Source: Ciona intestinalis
Lineage: Eukaryota; Chordata; Ascidiacea; Phlebobranchia; Cionidae
DNA length: 64,000 nt
Direction: 5' to 3'
Assembly (NCBI RefSeq): GCF_000224145.3
Contig: NC_020174.2
Span: 5,226,856 to 5,290,855, forward strand
Shown: in pieces, positions 47,207 through 59,813 of the stretch
Layout: the number at the start of each line of letters is the position of its first letter
Numbering within the stretch: the stretch's first letter is position 1
Notes under the pieces: generated by a model
What the model was told of the DNA's origin: nothing
Databases searched by the model: none
The model's input: only the letters and a program-made list of their open reading frames with translations
Translations under genes and position numbers: made by a program

Positions 47207-50048
47207 AGTATCACAAAACGCATCCAGTTTTATATTAGCAGTTAGTTTCAAATTTACCAAAATCCGCTACTTCTCTGGGCTAAATTAAAGACACATGAAT
47301 CTACAACCAACAACCGCCCTCCCTGCTTTACCAAACCATTGTCTGCAATGACACCTCGCATATGGCGCGACCTTGCTCGTCTGTGACGTCATAATCGGTT
47401 TACTTGCATGGTTACATCGCGTAATGTACAGATGATAATTCCCAGCCTTATTGATCTAGCTATAAGACGACAGCTTCGTAGCCATAGTACATTACTCATA
47501 GCGATCTAGCAACGTATAACTTTAAATATGTTTCTTTGCAGAACTTTTTGCGCCAAGCAGCGAAGAGCAACAACAGCAGTAAAGGGAAGATAAGATCACT
47601 CGTTACCACAACGTACCATATCCCCAACCACACGAGATTGCGGTTTGAATTTTATTGATCGATTCTACATAAAGTCTATTAAATGCCATTCAATTCACCG
47701 TAAGCCTCATTGAACAATATTCTTCTTGGTCAGGTTTTCTAGCTGTTGCTAATGGCGTTATTGGGTAAATAAGACCAAAATTACACCCGCAAGACGATGC
47801 TGTTGCGTAGTCACTTTAAATTTCAACGAAACAGAGTTTTTTTTTCCAGAAAACTGATTAATCAGTGTTGCAATTTACCAAAGACATAAATTATTTTTTT
47901 ACATGTAGAGTTACAATACCGTTTCTATTTGATTTTAAAAAATCGTCTTTCCGCTATTACCTGGCCCGTTATTCCCCGATTAACCTACAGTATTCACCGA
48001 AAGCAGTATATACGTGATTATGTTACATCAGTAACGCCATCTGTTCCATTTACCTCCAACAGGAAGTTAACGGTTTTAGTCTTTTCTGTACATTTTCATA
48101 ATCACGTGATGTACTCACCCACTAAGTCGCATGCTACAGCTACGTGACTTGTAGCATGATTTTTTGCTGCGATTTCTCGAAACATTAGTCTACATTGTAC
48201 AACGTATTTTATTTTACCAAAATTTATAAAAAACTTTACTTTTCAATCTGCTTAATGAACGTCTTTTACCTCGAATGGTCGGTATTAGCAATGTACTTGC
48301 GTTAACAACTAGTAACCGCAATCTTTCGTAGTAAGCATGAACTATAGTGTTGCTGGTTACGTAATCTTCCGCTTTTCTAAGACGTAATTTGTCAGATGCG
48401 ACAAATTCAAGTTGTCCTAATGATGTTTTGTGAGGAACGGCACGTCCTTGCCATAGACTAAACAAACAACACTAAGGGTCAGTTTCTTGGAGCATTTTGA
48501 ACGTGTATGTATGACGTCATCAGCGTGACTTCATCGCCGGACCTCGTCAGTTTATTCCGTAATGCGGTAGCTCGCCGTGGGTATAATGGCAGCTAATTTG
48601 GCCCATTATCAGTGATTACCCACTAATTAGGGCGGGATTAGGAGTCGAACCAAACAGCCGATGGAGCGTACGAAGGTGAGAGCTACATCGAGCTCGCTTT
48701 CGTCATCGCTCGGTCGAAATTTTGCCACTAATTCACGCGTCGGTTCGGTGTCAAGCCGCGAGAGCGTTATTGGAAGCGACGTGGGCGCGATAAAATGGCC
48801 AGCCTGCTTCATTCTGCCACCATACCCACCCGCCAGCAGCCTTGGTACTGTTTAAAAGATCCGGACTGCCGAAAGAGCCAAACACTTTGCTGGTGGAATG
48901 GTGTGGACGACATCAGGCAAAGATATGTCTTGTAGAAACAGAACCTTGTATATCGAGATTTGAATTAACGGGTGTGGCAAAGAAATGAACAGAGATATAC
49001 GGCCAAGCTGGTAGTATGCAGGGCAGTTGTGTCAAGACGTTCTTAAGGCATTATTATGCGTGCGTGGCAGGTACAGCAATTATTACGAGGCCGGAGTTCT
49101 GAGTTTGCATAACGGACGCGTGCCAAGTGCAAATTTGTTATCAGGTAGATTAGTTCTTTTTCACGCCCCCCTAGTTGTTGCAGGAAGTTGTAGAAGCGCC
49201 AGGCTCGGCACCGAGACACACTTCATTAAACGGAAAGGCGGCGTTTCTGAGTGATAAGTTTGTTGCAAGTACACTGTATAGGCGGTTTCCAATGAAATTT
49301 GATACATGTGTTGTCTTATCAAATGGCACGCGATATATAGCCGCACAGGAACCCGTTATAACTAATGCTCGCGTATGAGTTATGATGTGATTAATGCAAT
49401 CAAACAGTAGATCTTGATTTCCCGACCTCACCTCTTTGAAAGTCGCGCCCACAGTTGACTCGCGACGGGTTAGTACGTTTCTGACGTCATACATGGCACT
49501 TGATTCACGTAATGAGAGGAAGGCCCATCAAAATGTCACAATGATTACGGCTGAATGAAAGCAAGTATAAAGCACTTGTAGACATTCGCATATAAAGGCA
49601 TGGTAGATCGTTCATAATGGTCGTTTATTTGGCCGCTGTAGTATTTCAGGACCACGACGTAACCGTGGAGTAAAATTAAAGTTTAAGCTCGTTTAATGCG
49701 GAGGTAGCAATTATCGGTTATTTCTTACAGTTCACATGTTACAGGCGTGAACCCAGCATCGCACCCAAGAAAGAGCGTTAGTTTTAGCAGCTTGTATATA
49801 CGATCTGTAATTGTCACCTTTTGCAATCTGAACGTGGGAGATTACTACGCGCCAAGCTGCAACTATCTATACGTCACAGGTCACGTGCTCAAACAACCAG
49901 CGTGCGTCCAGGTCCGGAAAAAAATTAACTTCGTCCTGGAATCAACTAAAAGGCGAGAAACGGAAATACATTATTCAGATCGTGATTTACGTTGAGTCGA
50001 AATAACAGCAACAAGGATTTGAAGAAAAAGACATTGAATTACGGACTC
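47207..50048. other. Divergent intergenic region between ANKRD33-like and Wnt genes
   Basis: 2.8 kb with no recognised exon. Three perfect TGACGTCA palindromes (47384, 48512, 49482). Frames of 60-107 codons occur on both strands in the CpG-rich part, 48600-49500, but overlap each other and carry no domain. Confidence 0.5.
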
Positions 50049-53000
50049 ATGAAAAAATCGAGCGCAGTAACGTCCTGGCTAAAGCGAATCTTCATTCTGT
50101 GCCTTCAAGTAATGCTGACCTTACAAGTTCTTTCACCCATTATGTGTGTCGAGGGTACGGGAGCTCCACGATGGTGGTAAGTGTGTGATATATTTAAAGT
50201 CGTAAATACTATAGTGTAATGAATGGAGTTCCCCGGGTTTTAAGGTAATCATCTTGTCTTAGCGGCGGAAGTGCAGCTGTTGTATCTTGCACAAATTAGA
50301 TGCTAATTGCCACGCTGTTCAACGACCAAATTTCGTCGAAATTGCTAAATCTGTTAGTTTCAACGTTATTATCGCACGAGTGCCTAATATGGGCCAGCCG
50401 CGGGGAAATTGGGACATTAGTTTTATTTTGTTACGCAACAAAATACTCCGCCCACGTAACCTATATACAATTGTCAATATTCGACTACAATGAACGTAAT
50501 TCTAGCTTGAAAATCTTTCCTCAATCATTTTATCTTTGCGAGATCTCGAGCATTGTAAAGTTTGGAGGCGTTGGCGGGTTAATTATCCAGGTTTAGGGGG
50601 AAACTTTTGAGCAAAGCTCCGCCGAACCGAGCTTAGGAGGTTCTAAACACGCGTGGGTAGCTCGCAGTTTAAAGCAATTACATTTGTACGACAAGCGCCC
50701 ACACCTGTCACCTATGGGTAGATTTCGTAGCCTAGTTTTATCCTTATAACTTTCAACCGCGAAAGTAGGCCGCGGTAAAGGTAATAGTATTGAGGCAACT
50801 TTTGCCGGTGTAATGCGAAATTTTAAGACTTTAATTTTTGTCGCCATAACTATTAAAAGCTTACACAATACCACAAAACTAGTCGACAGGGGCAATTAGA
50901 ACGCACCCAGCGGGGACAAAGCGTTTGCTCCTGAAGTAACCTGATTACGCGCCCTGCTGCCAAAATCTGCTGTGAATACACGGTAGACAAGCGAAGCAAT
51001 TGATCTTTAACAAGTTGCTTTTGCAACAGAAACCGCATGCCTCAACTTTTTTGATCTGCGCGAAATACAAATAATTGACATCGACCGCGTCAGGGTTCGC
51101 GGATTCTACAACAGTCTCTTCCAGGCAAATGAATCTTAGTTTTCGGATTCATAGCCTTGGAAACATGGCAGTTCCGATAGTGCGGTGGAGGGAAAAACTT
51201 GGCCAGGGTCTTAGAAGTCAATGGTTTTGACATTCAACCCTTGTTTATTGTAAATAAAATTTAATTGGTTTCGTGACGGTTAGTCCTAATGAGACGGAAC
51301 GCGAGCTGACACCGCTAGGAGTCGCGTGGTCGTGAAATGTATACGAAACGGCATCGATAAGAGTGAAGTTTTCCGTTGGATGCGAAGCCAAGCAGTCAAC
51401 GATTTATCTCCATTTTGGTTCCCACTAAAAACGCTTGTTAAATTGACGTTTGAGATAACTATCTGAAAATATGTGTGCAGACGTCTCGCTGCTGTGCGAA
51501 ACTTGAACGGGAATCGCAGTAAATTTTCTCGGGCAACGTCGGAACTAAAACAGATACAAGAGAAGCGCTTTAGACAATAAACGGATTGTTCCTATCTGTT
51601 TAATGTTCCCCACACAGTGTGATAACCCTCAGCGTTAGACGTAATGTTCCCACAAAAAGCATCGCTGTGACACCCACACACCATGACTCGTTCGCCCGCA
51701 ACGGAAATCATGGAAATAGATTTTATCGCTTTTACTTCCGCACCCGAAATAGTCGTAAAATTGGGACAGAATGACGTGATACCCAAATTCCGCAACTAAA
51801 ACTAACGGCTGCCCCACCGCTTTTTTGTTGACTCAGTAGTCAGAATGGCAGCCAGGCCTTCAAGTTAAGCCGGATCCGCCCCAATTATTAATGAACGGGC
51901 GTACCCACGCCTGCAATTCCGTCAAATTTCGAACATTATCCAAATCTGTCAAATCCAATTTGGTTCATAATCTTATGACGGAGCCCTCGCAATAGGGGAA
52001 CTACCCACGTTTGTTTACATTGCGGCGTGTAACATGCCGAGACAGTTTATTTACATAACATATCTTCAAAGTAAAACGAAATGTGGCAATTTGTTCTACA
52101 CATATTTTAAAGAAACATCCTTCAAGGCACTTGCGGTGGTTCATAACAAGCTAACGTATTAAGATCATTTATTACGTACATGGATATTTCTTTTCACCCT
52201 ATATTTTTATTTATTTAACAGGAACATCATCCGACTACTACAATTACATCCCAGCAACTCGTAAGTTGACGTTTTACTTTTTTGTTTAATTATTGTATGA
52301 ATGAATAAATGAGTGTTAAGTTTTTTTATCCATGAGTGGCTTGGCGACGACAATCCTTGTCATACGCCCCTTCTGTTTCTCCCGTAAATTAAATACATAC
52401 ACACATGCTCACGCCTATATGTTTTACAGAACACACTATCCAAGCTACGTTGCCGAGCCTATTATATGCACACAAGTCCCAGGATTGGGCACGAGACAAC
52501 TTCGATTCTGTTCCTCAAACACCGACCTCATGCCCAGTATTGCACACGGCACGAAGATGGGAATTGACCAATGCAAGCATCAGTTCAGCGACCGGAGGTA
52601 AAGATACTTAGATAACACACACCCTGGCAATTTTCCCTCTTACGAAGCTGGATTTTAATTCTTATAAATCTTGAATTCAATACTAAATCGACAATAAACG
52701 TGATACGAATGAAGTAATTAAAAGATCAATCTACCTTTAATGTGGCTCCGCTGCTTTGACAATTGAGCGCCTTATTGTAGCGGCTTCAATCAAAATGAAA
52801 TCCGGTGTACGACCGCCATTTTAATATTTTTAAACTCCTTTGTACGAACAGGTGGAATTGTCCCACGCAACCTTTACGTACCGCTCGCCCAATCCGACGA
52901 CGAAACGTATTCGGGCCTGTATTGGAAAGAGGTAACTAAGCGTTTAAATAAGACATTGGCAGTAACGTGTATTTTTGACGAGTTTTGTATTTTACTAAAT

Positions 53001-54921
53001 CGTAACTGTTACCATCAATTGAAAGATCGTATGTATCGATATATATTGTCTTTACCTAGGTGTACTATACAATATGTGATTATACTTTTACGTATTACCT
53101 TTCTGATTTAGTTTAACATACGAACAACTTTTTAGTAGCGGTTACAATAATATTTTACAAAAGTGTTTAATTTCATAATATTTCTAAATACAACTCTAAG
53201 TTTTCAAATTATTAACAAAGTTTTCTTCTGTTTCCAGCATCTAAGGAAGCAGCATTTGTTCATGCTATTAATTCCGCTGGAGTTGCCCATTCTATAACCA
53301 AAGCTTGTTCATCTGGTGATATGCGGTCGTGTGGTTGTGATGATAGAGTAAAAGGTGAGAATTTGACTTGTGCCTGCTGTTTAAATGGTCATTTTAAAGT
53401 TCTGTCATTTGTCTTTTTCTTTTTGCTATAACTTCGTGTGTTTCGTGAGTTTTTCCAACGTGTTTTTTTAATATCGGTCAATGGTTCAAAATAATTTGAT
53501 CGGTTCTAACGTTCGAGATCTATTATGATTTGCGTATAAGTTAATCATCATGCACTAAAAACTAAAAACCCGTTGATAACTTTTATCGGGCGTTGGACAT
53601 TTTGCGACAGACAAAATCTTAGCGCAAATACTTATTTGGTAACCATATTACTTTTAATTTAGAGAAAACCCCAGCTTTACAAGAAATAGTTGGTGGTAAA
53701 TGGTCGTGGTCGGGATGTAGTGACGACGTACAATATGGTGTTGCAGCTTCGAGGCAATTCGTTGACGCTCCCGACCAAGGAAGGGATGCGAGGGCGATCA
53801 TGAATCGTCATAACAACGAAGCTGGGAGGCAGGTAGGAAAATATTACGTTTTTAATTTTTAATATAGGATGAGGAAAAGTGTGAAATTTTTTTTTATTCC
53901 ATTTTCTCGTCTCATTTGGTAGTAAACAAAAAACATTCAAAGAATTATAAAACCCTATCCTCACGACACCCATAGACCGTTGTTAATTGTTTAAAATACG
54001 CTTAGAACATTCGGATATTATGTCACGTCACGTATTATACTTGGCATTGTGAAATTGTTGCATTGAAAGAAAGTGATCAAAATCCAAAAGACTTTTGTTT
54101 TATTCCCACTTACGATATTCATTTCTAACAGGTCCTTCTTCGCAAAATGCAAATTAAATGCAAGTGTCATGGCGTTTCTGGTAGTTGTCAGTTTCGTACG
54201 TGCCTGTGGGCGTTACCCCACTTTAACAACGTTGGAAGTGAACTCAAACAAATGTATGTCAAAGCTAAAAACATGAGGGTAGAGCGACACCTAGAGACAA
54301 GGGGGATTGCTGAATCATTGGTGCCAGGGTAAGTTGCGTGGGTTTTCCGTTTATACCTACTGTGCCTATATACATGAAGTGCTTTGAATCTTATTAGACA
54401 GTGCGCGTGTCGCTCAGAATTAAATAAATGTGCACCGATGTTGTAGCGCAGTGGTTAAAAAAACTCTCGTAGCTGAAGGATATTAAGATATGAACCAATA
54501 TAACTTATTTATCTTCGCAACGACAGCCGTTATAACATGGCCATGGGTGCACTGTTTGAACGAGTTATTACGTAACTTTGAGGTCGATCAAGTAAAATGT
54601 GCAATAACTGCATCTTTAACTAATCGTTGCATCAACAGACCGACGACGTTGCGTCCGCCGACAACGAATGATTTAGTTTACTACCAAGAATCGCACGACT
54701 ACTGCGAACGTGACGACAGTCTCGGCATACAAGGGACCAGCGGTCGACTCTGCAACGCCACCTCGGACGGCGTGGACAATTGCAACTTGCTTTGCTGTGG
54801 ACGCGGATATACCACAGCACATAAAACTAGGGTCGAAAAGTGCAGATGCCGATTCCAATGGTGCTGCACGGTTACATGCGAAGAATGCATTGTGCATTAC
54901 GAAGAGCACACTTGTATTTGA
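50049..54921 (+). CDS. WNT16: Wnt ligand, closest to Wnt16
   Basis: Secreted lipid-modified signalling protein. Exons 50049-50176 (ATG at 50049, hydrophobic signal peptide [20 protein letters not shown]), 52222-52260, 52440-52597, 52852-52931, 53238-53354, 53663-53832, 54132-54328, 54639-54921; all phases join. Wnt landmarks: [74 protein letters not shown] (palmitoleoylated Ser in GVSGSC), and the Cys-rich end [41 protein letters not shown]. Agreement with human Wnt16 at SDDVQYG, LGI.GT.GR and [11 protein letters not shown] supports that class; Wnt5 is the next guess. Unusual: RTCLWALP where most Wnts have TCW, shifting the Trp by one. Confidence 0.92.
53865..54035 (-). mobile_element. GGGACACC MITE, antisense copy
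   Basis: CATTTTCTCGTCTCATTTGG, TAGTAAACAAAAAACATTCA and AAGAATTATAAAACCCTATC are the reverse complement of the interior of the copies at 42950 and 45829. Wnt intron 6. Confidence 0.75.
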
Positions 54922-55783
54922 TAGGAGACGGAGAGAAGTTATTATAACTCCGTCAGAAGTTCGTGATAAAAGATATACGACCGCTTCCCCAAATGCGCTG
55001 GCGCTTTTTTATTAGCGGCGAGTAGAGATATAACAGTTACTTTGCTTCAGAGTTGCAAGGATAACTGTGTACGCTGTATATGTCGTAATGTTCGCTTTTC
55101 TAAATAAACCTGAAAATCATGCATAAAAGGAATGGTAGAACTAAAATCATAGAGGTATGCAAGTCAAGAAAGAATTCTCATAATGTCTTTATTTCCGTCT
55201 TAGCTTGGCCGTTTCAGTTTCAAAAAGGTCTCAGGTAAGTAATAACACAAAGTACTAAAACCCAACAAAATAATGGCACAATATTGCAAGTCAATATTAA
55301 CAATGTAAGATAACGTTTTTTTTTGTAACTACACACCCTGGACACCAAGACTATCGCACGTAACTGTCACCTCAAACGTTGCATATGTTGTATATATACA
55401 AAGAAAACAAATGTTTCCTATCGGGCAGGAAATTGCACATAAGTTGCGTGACAATATAAAGTGTCCGTTCCTTTTAAAATAAATCCACGAATGTTATACA
55501 GCAGTTTTACAAGACATAAATTTCATAATTGTGGTACAAGTACAACGTCATACATTATCCCTATATTTCACCACTGAGAAACTTCTATCTAAACATATAG
55601 CAAAATGGGAAGAGCCGTTCCTGCTTACAAGCATTGATGGTTAGAATATTACTAATAGGAATAAACTAAAAGGTGTTAAAGGCAGTTTGAAAACCATATA
55701 TATTGACATGTCCATAAAAATTCTTTCAAGCATATCGCAACTATACCCCAACACTGGTAACCTGCACGAAATATGTCTACAGC
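54922..55783. other. Convergent 3' UTRs of Wnt and GOSR2
   Basis: AATAAA at 55103-55108 on the plus strand (Wnt) and at 55188-55193 on the minus strand (GOSR2) leave the two transcript ends close together or overlapping. No ORF of note. Confidence 0.6.
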
Positions 55784-57618
55784 TCATGCAAAATATTTCC
55801 ATATTAGAAACATAATGAGACTGGTTACGAACATTCCACCAAAGAGAATAAGTTTGTCTTGAGTTGTCCGTTTCTCTATGAGTCTCATTACTGTGTTTGA
55901 AAGTCCTAATGTGTTTGCAATGTTCAGCATACGAGTTTTGACGCCCTGCAAGAAATAGTTGATTCTTTTTAACAGATTAGGATTGGCCATTTTTCAATGA
56001 AATATAGGGCTTAGTGGCACAGAAAGTGAATAGTATATACTTAGGCAGGTGAACCAGCCACAGTATATACACGTTTGTTTGAGTAGTGCAAAGTGATAAA
56101 ATGAGTGAATATCAGATGTAGCACAACATAGTATCAATCATGTTAACACTAAACATAGTACAGGGCCATATACCCATTGGGCCATATACAAGCAGTCTAT
56201 CACCTACGATTTACCCTGTAGTGCAAGTTTAGTAGCTTAGATATCTTTATCTTTTTATTATAAGACAAGGTAAAAAGTGACAGATTATAGAACCTACCTT
56301 CAAAGTCCCTCTTTGTGAACGTAAGTTGTCAATAACACTTGAACCATGACTGATTAAATCATCGATTCCTAAAATGTGATGGAAGATTAAACACAAATAC
56401 TGTACAAGGTTTATTGTGTATAAAGTACAAAGTCCACAACTGGTATTTAGTAAACCAAACAAACTATGTTCCTAAAAAACCAAATGTGACTCAAGTCCTA
56501 GGTCCAATGGCATTGTGCCGTATGAACTCAGCCCTCGACCAGTTAAAATTCTAAAAATCAAATCGACATATAGCACGAAATAAAACCCGACATAAAAATG
56601 ACCACTTTTATGTGATAGAAAATATATTACCTTTGTGTGCGTTTGTTAAACTGGAATGATGGTTTACTTGAGCATCTCCCATATTTATCGCTGTGTTTTC
56701 TTCATCCTAAAAATAGTGTCTGTTACAATCTAATACTGTGACATCCCGCAGCTTAAATGCCATGGGGCCAAGGATTTAAGCCAGAATTTGCCCAACACCC
56801 AATTGTCTAATACGTAAGTCCCATTTGACACCCACGTTAGTTTTAAATGAAGTTCTCATTAGTAAGTCTCTTTCTTTTCTCTGTTGGTGTCTCATATGCC
56901 TCCGGTGTTCAAAGTTACGAAGAGCAGCTTGTAAATGTTGGGAATCGTAGCGAACCTGGTCAACTCTCCTGTTAATATTTATGGTTTAAGCTGGCGCAGT
57001 TGTGGTTATGTTAGATCCGGTTTAAATTTTAAAGCATTGCAGTGAATCTTATGCATTCAAAGTAGAAGAAGAAATTAATATAAAAAACCTAATTGGTATT
57101 CTACACACTACTTCATAGAGTTAAACGAACCAAACACATTAATAAAACAGCACATTCAGGTCAACCATACCATACACTTATACAGAAACTAAAAATTTTA
57201 ATATGCAATAGAATATGTAAAATATCTTATACATTCTTGCGTTTTGTCGCCGAGTTGGATGTTCCTTGTTTACCAGAATGTCAAGTCTTTCACAATTCCC
57301 CATGACTTGTTCAATTTGTGCACGTATGCTGTTCTCAATAACTATAAAGTGTATCGTTGAGCATGAATATGATATCATTATTTAGACATATAATGTATTA
57401 GGCGATAAACTGAAAGCTTACCATGTACTTCATGCTCGCTTGCAGTTTCCAATCTACTCATATTATTCTGCACCTCGTGCACCATTCTAAATCAGGAAGA
57501 TACATAAACGTATATAAAGACTATAGTTAGGTTTCGTACCTAGATAATATACAAACATTTTACTTTTTGATATATCTTTTAACTCCTACCTGTTCGTTTG
57601 GTGATAAAGCGTCTCCAT
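55784..57618 (-). CDS. GOSR2: Membrin / GOSR2, Golgi Qb-SNARE
   Basis: Golgi SNARE acting in ER-to-Golgi and intra-Golgi fusion. Minus-strand exons 57590-57618 (METLYHQTN), 57422-57486, 57233-57341, 56836-56968, 56631-56706, 56298-56368, 55784-55945; all phases join. The N-terminal helical part is VHEVQNNMSRLETASEHEVH and RLDILVNKEHPTRRQNAR, then RVDQVRYDSQHLQAALRNFE, matching human membrin (RVDQLKYDVQHLQTALRNF). The SNARE motif runs through GIDDLISHGSSVIDNLRSQR, then MLNIANTLGLSNTVMRLIEK. The tail anchor LFGGMFVTSLIMFLIWKYF ends the protein. It is complete, at the family's usual length of about 210 residues. Confidence 0.95.
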
Positions 57619-58147
57619 TTTGCAAGAATCCCACAACTACGAGATATTTCTTTACCGCGTAGGTTATTTACCAGCCAGTACGTATTACGGTAGTGTTTTC
57701 CTCAACGTTACTGCTTAGTCATTATTATATTATTGTCGAGTCATGTTTTGCCTTTTGTTTTATTTCGCAACTGGAAATGCGTGATTAATGTTAAAGTATT
57801 AATCAGGCGTTTATTTCTCATCATAAATTTTTCGTAATTTACGTAATATTAATGCAATACGCAGAACTAACGTTGCTACCGATAAGCATGTTGTGTCTAT
57901 TGCGTTGGGCCCGCGACATGCTGTTGTCTGGTAGTTTGCTGTTACCACCGTCATGCATAGTCATCGTGCTGCATACATGTAACTGTTTATATGGTAAAGC
58001 TCTGTGTTGCATTTTAATTACAGATTGGTAACCGAAATCATGCCAAATAACTGACCACTTAGTATACGGTTTCAAGTCGATAAATTAGTGCCTACAATAC
58101 CATAGAAGTTGCGGCGAGAGTTTTTGAACCAAAAAGTTAGAAGGCAA
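57619..58147. promoter_or_regulatory. Bidirectional promoter region GOSR2 / UBFD1
   Basis: 529 bp separate the divergent ATGs. No TATA box is obvious at either side. Both genes are housekeeping in other animals, so a shared promoter is the simple reading. Confidence 0.5.
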
Positions 58148-59813
58148 ATGGCCGAGGCAGAAGTACAATGCGAAGCTGCTGTTATTGAAGAGAAAATGGC
58201 AGTTCCTGAAGGTAAGTCTGTGTTTGGCGGTTGCTATGATAATAATATAACAAATGTATCCTATATATATATATGTAATATGTACATTACATACATGTGT
58301 GTATATTTGTTATTTATATCATAATGTTTGATCTTATAAGTACTAACCCTATATAAAATCCCTAGCTCCCAACCTCCAACACCTCCCACCAGTCTAATCT
58401 GTACTTACCAGAGAATTCTTAACTGAAGCCTTATTTAGTAACATTGCAAACTAAATTAACTACTAATATATATATATATAAGCACGTGACCTATCTTCTA
58501 CTCCTAGGTGATATACAATGTGAGCAAGATTTGAAGTCCATTAAAGATGAAGAACCAAAAGTTGAATCAATCTCGTTTAAACTGGTTTTCAACAAACAAA
58601 AACTTGATATAAAATGGGAGCCAAATAAGACCATTAAGTCTTTAAAAACCCATATTGAAACCCTCACTGGAGTTGCCCCTGCAATGCAAAAACTTATGTT
58701 TAAAGGTGTGGATATTGCTTAGGCCACACCACACGTTTTTATTTTAGGCCCAACTTTGTAGTTTTCTTCCATTCAAAACAAACAGTTTTAAATATTCATA
58801 AAAGAAAGGTATTTGCGTCTGCTTACTCACCTGGAATTTATTGTTTTCATCATGAAGTTCCCTGATGAAGTCTTAAAAGTTTTGTTGTTAATACACTACG
58901 TTTTTTTATACCAGATGAGCTGTTAAGCATTATCACAAATCTTGTAAACAGGACTTGTCAAGGACGATCAAATATTATCGGAAGCAGGAATCACGAATGG
59001 ATCAAAAATGATGTTGGTTGGCTCCACACTCACAGATGTTATTTCAGTCAACACCAAAACCTCAACCACATCTTCTTCTGTAGAATCCAAGGCAGCTACA
59101 AAGGAACCTCTTTCAAAACAAAAAGTCCATGAAAAAGTAATATTTTCCAACTGTATTAACTATGATATGAACCGAATTATTATAACATATTGTCCAAGTT
59201 CATCATTGTATTTAAATTCAGGTAAGCCAAAAATGTTTTGATCATAGGTTTATTTAAATACAGCTTAGCCGTAACCTTGCAGTGTTCCTGTTATATCTGC
59301 ATTAAGATAACTTTATTTTAGGTAATTAAACATGGAATTCCTGATGATGCAATGCCAGCATACAGGAATGGTCATGACGATTTACCCGACATACCACTTA
59401 GAGGAATGGTCAATAAACATAACCATAAGGTAAAGCAAAACAATGCATTATAAAGGTAGATGGCAATTATAAGGGCTGCTTTGTAAATTATAGGTTCGTC
59501 TTACGTTTAAGCTTGAAGTTGATCAGTTGTGGCTTGGTACAAAAGAAAGAACAGAAAAACTGACCATGAGTTCAATAAAACAAGTTGTTTCAGAACCGAT
59601 AACGGGCCATGAAGAATACCACATGTTGGCTTTGCAGCTTGGCCCAACTGAACAAAGCAGGTAGTTTTTTTTACATTTTGTGATATTAATACTTATCTTG
59701 TGTGATATACTTTCATTCTAATGTATGATTTCAGGTATTGGATATATTGGGTACCAGCTCAGTATGTAAGAGCAATAAAAACTATTATTTTGGGACCGTG
59801 GCAAAAATTCTGA
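58148..59813 (+). CDS. UBFD1: UBFD1, ubiquitin-like-domain protein
   Basis: Exons 58148-58211, 58508-58705, 58952-59136, 59322-59429, 59494-59660, 59735-59813; phases join. The acidic N-terminus (MAEAEVQCEAAVIEEKMAVP) precedes a ubiquitin-like fold, SISFKLVFNKQKLDIKWEPN to MQKLMFKG, continuing as LVKDDQILSEAGITNGSKMM. A linker rich in Ser/Thr follows, then the conserved UBFD1 C-terminal region: GIPDDAMPAYRNG, VRLTFKLEVDQLWLGTKERT, VVSEPITGHEEYHMLALQLG, YWIYWVPAQYV and a closing WQKF. These match human UBFD1 nearly residue for residue (VRLTFKLEQDQLWIGTKERT). The human protein is linked to NF-kappaB and ubiquitin biology; the mechanism is poorly known. Start chosen at the first ATG in frame. 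Confidence 0.95.
58350..58430 (+). repeat. Dispersed promoter-proximal repeat, copy 2
   Basis: CCCACCAGTCTAATCTGTAC with a preceding CCTCCAACACCT stretch and following CCAGAGAATTCTTAACTGA. Matches copies at 18770 and 60790. UBFD1 intron 1. Confidence 0.45.
58850..58945 (+). repeat. Foldback repeat with intact CTGATGA half of hammerhead-like core
   Basis: TTCCCTGATGAAGTC at 58858-58872 is the 5' half of a hammerhead core (stem I strand TTCC, box CTGATGA, start of stem II GTC). The GAAA half is not preserved. The right arm TTATACCAGATGAGCTGTTA follows. UBFD1 intron 2. Confidence 0.6.

Noticed and set aside
48627-49494. Frames on both strands before Wnt
   Set aside because: CpG-rich intergenic DNA with chance open frames; no splice-consistent chain or recognisable protein.
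54436-54482. Possible SINE head in Wnt intron 7
   Set aside because: Only TAGCGCAGTGGTTAAAA resembles the SINE; no body follows, so it was not listed.
54632-54909. Three minus-strand frames opposite the last Wnt exon
   Set aside because: Antisense shadows of the Cys-rich Wnt C-terminal exon.
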